From assembly GCA_023634235.1 (NCBI GenBank), contig JAMKCF010000014.1, positions 7,341,001-7,405,000 on the forward strand: a stretch of 64,000 nt of DNA, written 5' to 3'. The position numbers were made by a program, and so were the translations under genes. The notes beneath the pieces were generated by a model, which saw nothing but the letters and a program-made list of their open reading frames with translations, had not been told where the DNA came from and made no database searches. This DNA comes from Pisaster brevispinus (lineage: Eukaryota > Echinodermata > Asteroidea > Forcipulatida > Asteriidae). Shown piece by piece: positions 54,200-64,000 of the stretch; the stretch's first letter is position 1; every line of letters starts with the position of its first letter.

Positions 54200-55524
54200 C
54201 TCCTTCTAAACTGTGTCCTGGTGTAACACCGCTCGACCAAACAGTCCATCTGCTCTCTTCCTTAAGTACAAACCATAGTGTCTAACGTCTGAGAACTCTT
54301 CCAATCCGCTGCTTTCATTCAACAATAGACGCTCCATTAAACATGGTCCATGATGTTACAATGGCTCTCGTAGAATGAGCCTGAATAGAGGAGGGAATAT
54401 CAGCCCTCCATCTACTGGTAAGTCTCTTTTATCGTTCTGACTAACCGTCCAGAAACCGTCCGTTTTGATACGGGTAAACCAGGTTTCTTGCCCCCAAAGG
54501 ACACAAACAAATGATGTTCCCCTTTTTGAACCAAAGGGCTTTTCTTTACAAGATAATACTCCAGAGCTCGTTTAAAACAAAGCTTCTCGTTAGCAGCTTC
54601 CTGAAACTCGGGTTAGAAAATGTATTGACCTAAGTAAAAAGGGGTAGCAGTCTTGGGGAGAAACCCTGGTACATGTCGTACTCTCACCCAGCCTGCCTCA
54701 AATCGAAGGTAAGGATCTGTACGACCCATTGCCTGATTTTCTGAACATCTTTTCGCTGATGTAATGGCTACAAGAAACACTGTCTTTAAAGTGCAGTGTC
54801 GCAAGGTAGAATCTCAAAGGGGCTCAAAGGGTTCCCTTTGCAAGTTTTCAAGAACAATATCGAGAATCCACGCCGGAATTTAAACTCGAGAAGGGGGATT
54901 CTTATGGAAAGCCCCCTTTAAAAACCTGCAAATCATTGCATTCTGACCTATAGGTTTGCCATCTTGTCCATTATGGAACTTTGAAATGGAGGAACGGAAC
55001 ACCCCTAGTGTTCGATATGCCATACCCTTGTCATGCAACGACTGTAAGAATGCACACACCTCGCTCATAGAGGCTAAGCATGAATTTGAACCCCATTCAA
55101 TACGCAAATCTCTAAACATTGACCACTGCCTACCATGCACCTCTGTTGTGGATGATCCCACACTGGATTGTGTTGATAACTTCTCCAGAAAGACCTGCCT
55201 GTCGGAGACGTTGGCGCTCAGTCTCCATGTCATAAGATGGAAAGCTTCCGGTTTCAGGTGCCACACCGTACCCTTCCACTGCTGCAAGAGATCCGGTACT
55301 GAGAAAATGGATTTTGATGTCTAGAGCAAAAAGATGGGAACCTGGCTGATCTCCATTGTCACAAAAAGGTCGATCATTGGTTCGCCCGTCTTCAAATATG
55401 AGGTCTTCACAACCGAAATCTTCAGGGACCGTGTCCGCCAAAACATTTCAAACCCCTTATATGTGTACCGCGGACAAGTTCACATGATGCTTGATGGCCC
55501 ATTGCCATAGTTGCAGCATCGCTA
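54200..55524 (-). pseudogene. DIRS tyrosine recombinase with the end of RNase H
   Basis: Leftwards: LQLWQWAIKHHVNLSAVHI and NVLAD (end of RNase H, 55515-55430), PEAFHLMTWRLS (about 55245), FLQSLHDKGMAYRTLGVFRSSISKFH (about 55060-54985), RFLKGAFHKNPPS (about 54920), LKTVFLVAITSAKRCSE (about 54790), a PGFLPK segment (about 54655), KRALEYYLVKK (about 54570), AHSTRAIVTSW carrying the HxxR motif (about 54385-54355) and, in another frame, DVRHYGLYL with the candidate Tyr (about 54280). Frameshifts and stops are scattered through it. DIRS elements use this recombinase in place of an integrase. Confidence 0.8.
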
Positions 55525-55566
55525 CCATGGACAGCGCGCCGTATCGATACCTCTCGTCACCATCCT

Positions 55567-55670
55567 CGTTCCCAGGGGTGATCGATCTCGCCGCGCCATT
55601 TTTTCCCAGCATGCCTTGCTCGATCATAACCCGTGGAATTGGTTCATTAAAATGTGCTAGAATCTAGCAC
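55567..55670 (+). repeat. Dispersed repeat shared with 9880-9985
   Basis: CCTCGTTCCCAGGGGTGATC through GGTTCATTAAAATGTGCTAG, nearly identical to 9880-9985. Confidence 0.8.
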
Positions 55671-55955
55671 ATTTTAATCAGGCCTGAGCCGATCCGTTCT
55701 ACGCGCGCGCTCGAGTACGGTAACCCGTAAAAGAGGCATCAAGTCAAAAAGCAACTGGTCCTCTGTCATTCTTCTTCGATTTTCGATATGTCTAACTGTA
55801 TGCAGTTTAGGGTGACCGTGTAAAAACATGTTTCATTTGAAATAGAATCGCGTCAAAATACTTGCACTTTCAACACGCGCGTACTAAGCGTCCTACAAGC
55901 GCCACACATGCGCTCGAAAGTTTTTAACAAGCGTGCACGCAAAGTAGTGACCATA

Positions 55956-56089
55956 GACTGTGCAAGTCTCGCGCGTATTCGAACATTGGGATCCGTTAAA
56001 GCGCGTGAGTTTGTTTCTTTAACGCGTTAAACAAACTGACGCACTTTAACGGATCCCAATGTTGGAATACGCGCGAGACTTGCACAGTC
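55956..56089. mobile_element. Palindromic MITE, copy B (near-perfect hairpin)
   Basis: GACTGTGCAAGTCTCGCGCG at the left and its complement at the right, complementary almost through the centre (GTTTGTTTCTTTAACGCG / CGCGTTAAACAAAC). Nested in the 767-bp element. The diverged copy A is at 9705-9845. Confidence 0.85.
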
Positions 56090-56387
56090 CATTGCGTCGA
56101 AATACGTGCATTTTTACACGCGCGTACTAAGCGTCCGGGGAGATCCGACAAGCGCCCGACAAGCGCCCTACAAGCGTTCAAATGTTTTTAACAAGCGTGC
56201 ACGCAAAGCAGTACATTTTGGTTAGCCAATCAGCATTGATTTTCAGTGTTTCCCTCCCAGGGGTTTAGCGACGAGAGGTATCGATACGGCGCGCTGCCCA
56301 TGGTAGCGAGGCTGAGGTGACCTCGTCCCCCTTGTTTGTTGATGTAAGACATCACTGTTGTTGTCTGACTTCACTAAAAAATGCTTC

Positions 56388-56562
56388 TGTTATAACTTTA
56401 ATAACTGACAATGACGATCTGTTCAAGGGTTAACTTCTATTTACAAAAATGTACTAACTACACACTGTACTACACAACAACAAAGATTGACGCCATCAAC
56501 AGTGGCTAAACACAACTAGTCAACAGAGGGCGCTAACACAATATTCACTCCAGGTTACCATA
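56388..56562 (-). repeat. 3' LTR of the gypsy element
   Basis: Matches 60708-60888 in TGACAATGACGATCTGTTCA, CTGTACTACACAACAACAAA and AACTAGTCAACAGAGGGCGC, with small indels (175 against 181 bp). Confidence 0.9.
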
Positions 56563-56739
56563 ACTCCTCCCCTTTAGATATCACTTAACACAACAGGCAA
56601 AAACTTGAGTATCAAAAATTAACAACTGTATTTTGTTAGAGTCACAGATCTGGAAATCCATAGCGGTCAGGTTTGGTACAAACGCGTGTAGATCTGCGAA
56701 GTTTGTTGCTCGGGTTAGTGTTCTGTGAGCAAGTCAGCT

Positions 56740-59639
56740 CTACTGGCATAGGACTTGGCTCTTCCACTGATGGGCCATGCCAATCTGTACAGACGGTTGT
56801 TCACCAACCATTTCCTCCTTCTCTGATGAAGGAATGGGGCAATGTGGCTCCAAGCTGGGTGTGGATGACACATATCGGAAACGCATTTGATCAACATGGC
56901 GTCTCCACACATGACCATCCTCAAGTCGGACTGTGTACATAAGATAGCCACACAATGCTGTTACATGCCATCTATCTAGGGCCATGCGCATAATTAAGCA
57001 CATAGACAGTATCGTTAACATTGAACGAGCGAGGTTTTGCATGTTTATCATGATTTTCCCTTTGTGCACATTGCTTGTTGGTTACTCGTCGTTGTAGATC
57101 TGGACGGACTAAGTCAAGTCTCGTTTGTGGTTGACGATTCATCAACAATTGAGCAGGCAGGGGAAAATCCTGTCGTGGCATGTGGTGTGATGCGATATGT
57201 CACTAAGAATCGCGACAACTTTGTCTCAACAGTTCACTCATTCATTCGTTTCATCGCGGCCTTGAAAGACTGAACTGCACGCTCAGCCAAACCGTTGGAT
57301 GACGGGTGGAATGGCGCAGACCTGACATGTTTAATGCCATTTCTTCTCATGAACTCCTTAAACTCTGCACTGGTGAAATTACTGCCATTATCGGAGACAA
57401 TGATATCTGGCAATCCTCGTGTTGCGAAGGTCTGACGCAGCTTTTCTACTGTAGCCGACGCCGATGCACTATGGATAGCATGTATTTCAAGCCATTTGCT
57501 ATGCGCATCAACAATTACGAGAAACATTCATCCCATAAATGGACCTGCATAATCCACGTGAAGGCGTGACGACGGACGACGGGGCCACTCCCATGGGTGG
57601 AGTGATGGTGCGACTGGTGTCGATTTTCGTGAGGCTTGGCATGTCGAACACTGTTTGACTTTATTCTCAATATCTTTTTCCATGCAGGGCCACCATACAT
57701 AACTGCGACCTAACGATTTCATACGTGAGACTCCAGGATGCGATTCGTGTAATTCCTCCACAAGACGCTGCCGACCTTGTGGGGGAATAATAACACGTGA
57801 CACCCACATTATACAGCCATTTTGGATGCTTAATTCCGACTGACGACAGATGTATGGTTTCATTGCTGCATTAGCACATTCTGCTGGCCAACCATTCATC
57901 ACAAATGACCGCACCTGTGACAGTACCGGGTCTCAGCCTGTCCAGAGACAAATTGTCTCTGGGCTGACTGGTGTTGACTCCATGCGATCCATGACCATAA
58001 CATAATCCGCTGGGACTGGCACCTGCGAAGGCGTGTGGGGTAATGGTAATCTGCTCAGCGCATCTGCATTACCATTTAATGGCCCTGATTTGTAGACCAA
58101 GCAGTAAACATAAGCTGAGAGCTTAATTGCCCATCGCTGAATTCTGGATGATGCCATGGGAGGTATCATTCGCCCTTCATTGAATAAACCGAGCAGCGGC
58201 TTATGATCAGTAGATATCTCAAACTTCTACCGTACACAACACTGGTGAAACTTTTTCACTCCAAATACCATTGCTAATCCTTCCATTTCTAGTTGCGAAT
58301 AATTACGCTTTGGCGGAGACAGGGATCGTGATGCATACGCAATTGGATGTTCTTTTCCATCAGACATTCGGTTGGCTAGTACTGCGCCCACACCATACGG
58401 ACTGGCATCACATGATAGCACTAACTCCTTCTCTGGGTTATAGTGCACAAGAACTTGAGCTGACACTAACAGTTCCTTAGATTTGCGGAAGGCTTCCTCC
58501 TGGGCTGTGTCCCATGACCAGTGGGTGTTTTTCCTCAACAAACAGTGCAACGGGGCTATTAGCGACGGGGCTATTAGAGAAGACCCAGGTAGGATTTTAA
58601 CTCAGTGACATTACGGGGGACTGGCGCATCCTTTATCGCTTGCACTTTCTCCACGGTGGGATGCAAGCCTGCTGCATTTATGCGATGTCCAAGGTAAACT
58701 ACCTCTGGTGCGAAAAACTTACATTTCTCCCGTTTCAACCGGAGGCCTGCACTTTGTAGTCTGGTAATTAAGTACACGATCCAGATTTGCGATGTGCTCT
58801 GTTTCGGAGTTACCTGTGACAAGGATATCATTGAGGAATGCCACTGCTTGGGGAATGTCAGCTAACAAACGTGCAATGGTCTGTTGAAAAATGGCGGGTG
58901 CAGCTGAAATTCCAAACGGCATTCTCGTGTACTGGAAAAGACCACGGTGAGTATTGATTGTCGCCAAGTTCACGTGATGGTTCATAAAGCACAAGTCGCA
59001 AGTAAGCGTGACTGAGATCTAGCTTGCTAAACGACTGACCGCCAGACATTGCCGCGAACAACTCCTCCACTCGAGGAAGAGAGTACGAGTCAACATTTGC
59101 AGCCTGATTGACTGTGGCATTGTAATCTCCACAAATTCTGATTTGCCCATTTTCTTTAATCACTGGAACAATGGGTGCCGCCCAACGCGAGAATGTCACT
59201 GGTTCAATGACTCCACATTTTTGGAGCCTATCAAGTTCATCTTCCACTTGTCTTTTCATGGCCTAACAGAACTTGGGCTTTGCATCTGACTTGATCTTTA
59301 TTTGTACAGTTTGTCTTTTTAGTTTACCTAAGTCATCACGAAATAACTCCTCATTTTGATTCATAATCTCAGCAGTCGAATAAGCACGCCTGACTTGGTG
59401 AATTTCTTGCCATGCTAACTTAAGATGGCGCAGACAATCTCGTCCGAGAAGATTTGGTCCTTGACCCGACACAATGAGAAGTGGGAGTTGAGTCTTCTGG
59501 TTATTGTGTTCTACTGTGACTGAACAACTACCAACCACAGGTATTTTCTGGCCTGTGTATTAGTTCGTAACTCGACGTGTTCACCCATATGAAGTGAAGG
59601 TTTCTCGTGCTACGGAGTCGTAAGTGGTCTCACTCATGA
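56740..59639 (-). pseudogene. Gypsy pol: protease, RT, RNase H, integrase, frameshifted
   Basis: Leftwards: LLIVSGQGPNLLGRDCL (protease-RT linker, about 59470), DELDRLQKCGVIEPV and IRICGDYN (about 59240-59120), SKLDLSHAY (first RT Asp, about 59020), TRMPFGISAAPAIFQ (about 58930), FLNDILVTG where YxDD is expected (about 58825), VYLGHRI (about 58695), RNase H CDASPYGVGAVLANR (about 58405), NADALSRLP (about 58065). Then the integrase: HESHPGVSRM with QCSTCQ (HHCC, about 57760-57640), VDYAGPF (Asp), VSDNGSNF (Asp, about 57410), SSNGLAERA (Glu, about 57295). The C-terminal VRLEDGHVWRRHVDQMR follows near 56895. Breaks lie near 58985, 58830, 58560, 58200 and 57930. The second Asp of the RT box is present but the first is Asn, so activity is unlikely. 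Confidence 0.9.
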
Positions 59640-60647
59640 TGGAGACAGAAGCACCAGTGTCAATTTCCATTGGGACCTTACAATATTGTTTATCGGTACA
59701 TTTGCGATAAGCGGTGGCTCTTTGTTTTGTGCTGAAGTTTTATACATTGTATAGTTGGCTTCTGCATTCACTGGGGTTTCAAATTCAGGTTCCATACAGT
59801 ACGCTTTATGGTCCTTGTTGACTTTTGACTCTCCTGGTGTGGAAGACGATTTACCACCCCGACAAACTTTGGCTAAATGTCCTTGTTTCCCACAGTTATG
59901 ACAAGTATACGACGAGCGCCCGTGCCCTGCAATCATTTGCAGAGTGATCCGTGCGTCCACATCGGTAACATTTAGTGAAGTGTGTACCTTGTTTGTGGGG
60001 CTGTGCGTGTGGGTATGGCCTTGTTTGGCTAGGCCACCTGGTGCCGGTACTACTAGCAACTTTGTTGGCTTGCTGCATAGGTCCAGGGGTCACTGGTACG
60101 GGCAAAGACTCAAGGTTTCTTTGAAAGTCATTGGCGTTCTTAATGGCTAGCTCCATGGCTTGTGAAATTTCTCACGCTTTCTTAAATTTAAGGGAGGGCT
60201 CTGATAACAGCCTTCGCTGTACACGCTCGTCCTTTATGCCACATACTAAGCGATCACGCAACATATCCTCTACTGTAGCCCCGTACTCACAGCGTTGTGC
60301 GAGCCAGCGCAGTTCAGCAACAAATTCTGCGGTTGTCTCTCCTGGTTGCTGAATGCGAGTGTTAAACTTATATCGCTGAACGATTACTGAGGGAAGTGGG
60401 TTGAAATGATCCTTAGCAATCGATATAAGTTCATCAAATAACTTATCTCCTGGCTTAACTGGTGCCACAAGGCTTGATATCAGTTTATATGTATCAGCAC
60501 CACAAACACTTAACAGAACAGCTCTCTGCTTACAAGCATCCTTTACATCGTTGGCCTAAAAAACTGCTTTAATAGTTCTACATACAGAGGCCATGCCTCA
60601 GTGTCCTTTTCAGGTTGAAATTCACCGATATGCCCAAAGGTATTCAT
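59640..60647 (-). pseudogene. Gypsy gag (capsid and zinc knuckles), frameshifted
   Basis: Start MNTFGHIGEFQPEKDTEAW (60647), a frameshift near 60555, then capsid-like ACKQRAVLLSVCGADTYKLI, RIQQPGETTAEFVAELRWLA and RDRLVCGIKDERVQRRLLSE. After a stop near 60175 come KCYRCGRTDHSANDCRA (about 59970) and YTCHNCGKQGHLAKVCRGG (about 59900), two CCHC zinc knuckles in different frames. A protease-like segment begins near 59620. The order is normal for the clade; the breaks make it non-functional as written. Confidence 0.85.
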
Positions 60648-60707
60648 ACTTAGATTTCTTCTGGATGTTCTCCCTGTTTAGCAGGATCCCATCCTCATCG
60701 CCAAAAT

Positions 60708-60888
60708 TGTTATAACTTCAATAACTGACAATGACGATCTGTTCAAGGGTTAACTTCTATTTACATGTACTAACTTCACACTGTACTACACAACAACAAA
60801 GATGGATGCCATCAATAGTACCACACATGGCTAAACACAACTAGTCAACAGAGGGCGCTAACACAATAATTCACTCCAGGTTACCACA
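60708..60888 (-). repeat. 5' LTR of the gypsy element
   Basis: Same sequence as 56388-56562 apart from scattered changes and an extra GTACCACACAT-type stretch. It ends TTACCACA on the + strand, i.e. TGTGGTAA as the 5' start on the coding strand. Confidence 0.9.
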
Positions 60889-60893
60889 GGAAA

Positions 60894-61910
60894 TGAAGAC
60901 ATGCTCTCATAACATACATCAATTCCTTCATATTGATGTGCCAATTTTCCCACTCCACTGGAGACCAGAGCCCCTGAACACGGTGAATGTCCATATGAGC
61001 CCCCAGCCATAATCGCTGGAATCTGTTGTCAGAATCGTGCCCGTGGGGCTCACTCTCAACACGGAACTCCCGTCGACAAATTCTCTTCTGTTCTCCACCA
61101 GTGAAGATGATGGATAAGATGTTCGTTTATTGGAATCAGAGCTTCCATATTCCTTGAAGCTGGTCTCCAAAAACTCAGGAGATATAATTGAATTGGTCTC
61201 ATATGTAGCCTTGCAAAGTGAACCACCTCCATGCAGGCTGCCATTAGGCCCAACAGACGTAGGAACACACTGGCCCCGTCTGAGTTCGATTTACAAATTG
61301 CATTAGAAACTCTAACAAATCTTTCTTCCTCCCCTGGGGAAGACAAACAACATGGAGATCGGTCTTGAAATGACCTCCTATAAACTAACTCTTTCTTGGG
61401 AGTCAAATTTGACTTTTCCCGGTTGATAAAAAACCGCAGTTTTCTAACAAACAATTTACGTTTGAACATCTTTTTGAGGCTGACTTCTACTCAGAGCTCG
61501 AATCAAAGTCTAAGTATGGGAACACGTGAACCCCTTCCATCCTTGCTTTTGCCACCACTGGAGCTAGCATTTTGGTGAAAACTTGAGGGGCTGACGTTAG
61601 GCCAAATGGAATCACCCGAAGTTGGTTAAAATAAGGTTGTTCTTGAAACTCCAGAAGATGACCGAACCTTACAATGTCTAAAACCCACTGATAGTTTGTT
61701 ATGCGAGGCCAAAAGGATGCCATCATGGAAATCCGACTCTCCACTGGATTGTTTCGTGGATTGGATAGAAGATGTTGTAGTAGCATGTCACTTTTGTTCT
61801 GAGTGAGGAAAGGACGAGAATCCTCCCTGATTCCCTGTTTAGCGGGGGAAGTTTCTGTTTTGACCACCTTGGCGCCATTTGGGAGTCGATTTGAAACGAA
61901 ACTCATTGTC
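60894..61910 (-). pseudogene. DIRS reverse transcriptase and RNase H start
   Basis: Leftwards: FGLTSAPQVFTKMLAPVVAK (about 61600), YLDFDSS where YLDD is expected (about 61515), NREKSNLTPKKELVY (about 61420-61390), VHFARLHMRPIQLYLLSFWRP (about 61215), HLHWWRTEENLSTGVP (about 61110), TTDSSDYGWGLIW (RNase H, about 61025), QGLWSPVEWENWHINMKELM (about 60970), RACLHF at the gypsy junction. Frames change near 61480, 61100 and 61060. The RT box reads LDF rather than LDD unless a frameshift is assumed. Confidence 0.8.
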
Positions 61911-63345
61911 TAGCCTTGGCTTCTTAAACCGAAAATTCTGGTTAGAATGATTTCTTTGTGACCCCTGGGAGGTCCCTCTTTGTTGCTGGTCACCGAGCTT
62001 CACACCAAAGTTGTGACGGTCAGTTACCTGAAACGGAATACTACGTAGCCCATCGGTACCATCAAGTTGACTGTCCACCAACTTGAAGTCCTCCAAAGAT
62101 TCTTTCAGGCTGTCTCCACAAAGCTTGCCATCCCCAGAAATTGGAGCCTTTCTAAGTCTAGCCTTAGTGTTTCTGACCAATGGGTCTGTTGCACCCACAT
62201 GTGGCGCCTTGCTACCCTTGCATTGACCACCTCCCTGGCATGGAGGTCCATCATATCCAAAGTGGCCTCTTGTGCCATATTGAGCATACAACCTAACGGC
62301 CGATGTCTACCTGGTCCTCTGTTGGTCCAACGAGTTCTGCAGGACGCTCTCAAGTTTTGAAGTTAGTTTGGATGCCGCCTCAAGCAGCTATGACTGAGAT
62401 ACAGCACAGGCCATGCCAACATGTGCCTCTTTCTTAATATTCATAAACCTTCTGTCTGCCACGTTCAGAAGTTTATTAAGAAATTTAGATTTAAATCCAG
62501 GCACCACGCTCCCTAGCTCACGAACCAACAAGGGATCAAGACGGGATGGTGTCATATATGTCTTGTAATCATCCTCTATCACTTTATAACGTGCCACTGC
62601 TGAGGCACGATAAAGGGAAATGCGCTCAGGATTCCCTGACCACACGGCATTTATCAGCTTCTTATGTCCCACAGCAAGGGGAACTGGACTTTATTTCGTT
62701 TGTTGTCAAAACGAGATGATGTTATTTGTGTGTCTTCCTTCTCCTGAAAGGAAACATTCTTTATCGGAAGTGCAGAGGCAGCCTCCTTCACTACCTCAAC
62801 AAACAAATCGGCATGGTGATCTTTGACTTCAATTTCTAGAACAGTGCCTTCAAAAGAACTCCCTGAATCGGCCATCTCCTCATTTCCCTGACTGACAGAA
62901 TCATGTAAAGAAATATCATCATGGCTAGTTTGTCTGCGCTTGAAATTTTCCGATGAATATTAGGATAAAGCGTCATCAAACATATCCTCTGGCTGAGGAT
63001 GGAGGAGTAAAATGTCATCACTGGAATTAGTCTGATCCACCACAGACCCATGTGTCATGCAATCCGCCTCCACGCCTGCCCCCTCGAGGCAAAGCGGCTT
63101 TATTTATTTGATTGTTGACTATGGTGTCCCCTACAGGACCATCCAGCTGACTTTTAATAGTGGGACTGTAGTGCGACTTCCTGCAGAAGCCGCCAGTCTA
63201 GAGGGGATCCCCTCATCAGGAGGCATAGTAGCAGTAAAAGGAACAACAGACAATTTTCCTTGAGCCATGCCCTGCATCATATTTTGCATCATCGATTGCA
63301 TACGCATTTCAAAATTTGCAAAACTCTTTTGAAACTCTGCTCCGG
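61840..63345 (-). pseudogene. DIRS gag-like region
   Basis: Leftwards from 63345: a Met/Gln-rich start (FANFEMRMQSMMQNMMQGMA), acidic stretches, MADSGSSFEGTVLEIEVKD (62875), YKVIEDDYKTYMTPSRLDPL and ELGSVVPGFKSKFLNKLLN (about 62580-62450), ARVARRHMWVQQTHWSE (about 62220), KLCGDSLKESLEDF (about 62120), and a basic, Gln/Arg-rich tail with SNQNFRFKKPRLDNEFRF (about 61935). Several frames and stops. It precedes the RT in the usual DIRS order. The 5' end is cut by a GGACTC array at 63350. Confidence 0.7.
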
Positions 63346-63349
63346 TGTT

Positions 63350-63512
63350 GTAGGACTCGGGACTCGGACTCGGACTCTAGTCCGGACTCGAGTCCTTTTT
63401 TCAAGGACTTGGACTCGGACTCGGACTCGGACCCCAAGGACTCGGACTCGGACTTGGACTCGGACCCCGAGGACTCGGGGACTCGGCTTCGAGTCCTCCT
63501 CGAGTCCAGCAA
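63350..63512. repeat. GGACTC hexanucleotide array with an inverted segment
   Basis: Long runs of GGACTC/GGACTT, with an opposed part (TCTAGTCCGGACTCGAGTCC, about 63378-63397; TTCGAGTCCTCCTCGAGTCC near the right end). The frames DSDSD (+), RTRTR (+) and SESES (-) across it are repeat artefacts. Confidence 0.85.
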
Positions 63513-64000
63513 AATCGGTTTTTTTTTCATAATCTTTTTTTTCTCTCGTTAATTTACCTGATTGTGGTTTCGTGCGAGCTTACAATCGGTCGGTGATGGT
63601 ATTTGGCATCTGGTACCCTCTGCCAACCACCCCCATAATAACTGATAATCACCGACAATAGCCACGGGTTACCCGACTGATAACCAACCTCATACATTTT
63701 GCAAGCACACAATAACAGAATTGAGTGGCACCACCTCAAATTTTACACGGGCATTTGCAACGACTTCACAAGGAAAGGTAAGCCCTCTTTTCAGGATGCC
63801 TCTTTTATCTTTTAAAATGAAAAATTCTTGACGTCTTTCAGTGAATCATAGATAGACCCCCCCCAAATGCCTAATCGCCAGATATATTCCCTTTTTACAT
63901 TATGTACCTTAGAAAACATATTTTTAAGTTGCGATGTAAACATAGATCTAATGCCGTCATAAATTTTGATTGTTTTTTATTTTGTTAGTAAAATATCCAC
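63513..64000. other. No gene seen
   Basis: T-rich run at 63519-63545, then AT-rich sequence without a supportable gene. The outer end of the DIRS element could not be located here. Confidence 0.3.

Larger units (their letters stand above)
55531..56297. mobile_element. 767-bp TIR element inserted in the DIRS RNase H, CCATGG target duplication
   Basis: ACAGCGCGCCGTATCGATAC and the following CTCTCGTC are mirrored at the right end with one difference (G for the first A). CCATGG flanks both sides (55525-55530, 56298-56303). Removing the element plus one CCATGG restores the DIRS reading LSLATMVAMLQLWQWA across the junction, so the target was the palindrome CGCTACCATGGTAGCG. The interior includes the dispersed block 55567-55670, a 134-bp hairpin (55956-56089) and direct repeats on either side of that hairpin (about 55845-55950 and 56090-56215, sharing CACGCGCGTACTAAGCGTCC). 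No transposase. Confidence 0.9.
56388..60888 (-). mobile_element. Complete Ty3/gypsy retrotransposon (Mag/SURL-like), 4.5 kb
   Basis: Two LTRs of about 180 bp (56388-56562 and 60708-60888) bound gag and pol on the minus strand. Each LTR begins T(G/A)TGGTAACC and ends TTATAACA. Next to the 5' LTR is TTTTGGCGATGAGGATGGGA, a typical primer-binding region of this clade; next to the 3' LTR is the polypurine tract AAAGGGGAGGAG. The element interrupts the RNase H of the surrounding DIRS copy: RACLHF (60895) on one side, KSDNN (56370) on the other. No clean 5-bp target duplication was seen. LTR differences and frameshifts show it is not recent. Confidence 0.9.

Noticed and set aside
63260..63552. Possible SR- or DS-rich protein
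   Set aside because: RTRTR, DSDSD and SESES come from a GGACTC microsatellite read in different frames.

Overview
The window is eukaryotic: spliced genes with GT-AG introns, long AT-rich introns and very many transposable elements. Short palindromic repeats that begin with GGGCCCAATTTCAT and end with its reverse complement (8608-9048, 29980-35484) resemble families I associate with echinoderm genomes. With the SURL/Mag-type gypsy element and the DIRS element they suggest a marine deuterostome, most likely an echinoderm. That assignment is inference.

Host genes. Two genes can be read through their introns, both on the + strand. (1) An opioid growth factor receptor (OGFR) domain gene, exons 12412(or 12319)-15488, whose first exon carries an unusual 9-residue tandem repeat. 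(2) A monocarboxylate-transporter-like MFS (SLC16) gene, five exons at 43124-50137, all introns phase 1. Its introns hold a hairpin element, the 3' end of a Penelope-like retroelement, a satellite of acceptor-like units, and an orphan histone mRNA 3' stem-loop on the minus strand.

Mobile and decayed genes, left to right: a LINE 3' end (362-880, -); a foldback element of 21-bp repeats (1518-1920); a decayed tyrosine-recombinase-fold (Crypton-like) gene (2240-4434, -) with two possible upstream exons; a cluster of palindromic minisatellites and MITEs (8.6-12.1 kb); a gypsy integrase fragment (21313-22212, -) lying in a 3.74-kb near-perfect tandem duplication (21540-29016); a 5.26-kb foldback element with arms over 1 kb (30049-35306) that split a 247-bp MITE and carries a dead LINE RT in its loop; a RAG1/Transib-superfamily transposase (38165-39738, +), broken by one stop and frameshifts, between 170-bp inverted repeats (36273-41602); a Tc1/mariner-type (IS630-like) pseudogene (50920-52290, +); and a nest at 53.7-63.5 kb. 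There a DIRS tyrosine-recombinase retrotransposon (-) has been interrupted twice, by a complete 4.5-kb Ty3/gypsy element (56388-60888, -) and by a 767-bp TIR element (55531-56297), with a GGACTC hexanucleotide array at its gag end.

The strongest candidate for a notable system is the RAG1/Transib-like transposase. It shows the family's layout (first Asp in an FDG motif, CxxC, HxxxxH, then a Glu in a basic helix). The residue aligned by eye with the second RAG1 Asp looks different, and no RAG2-like gene is visible.
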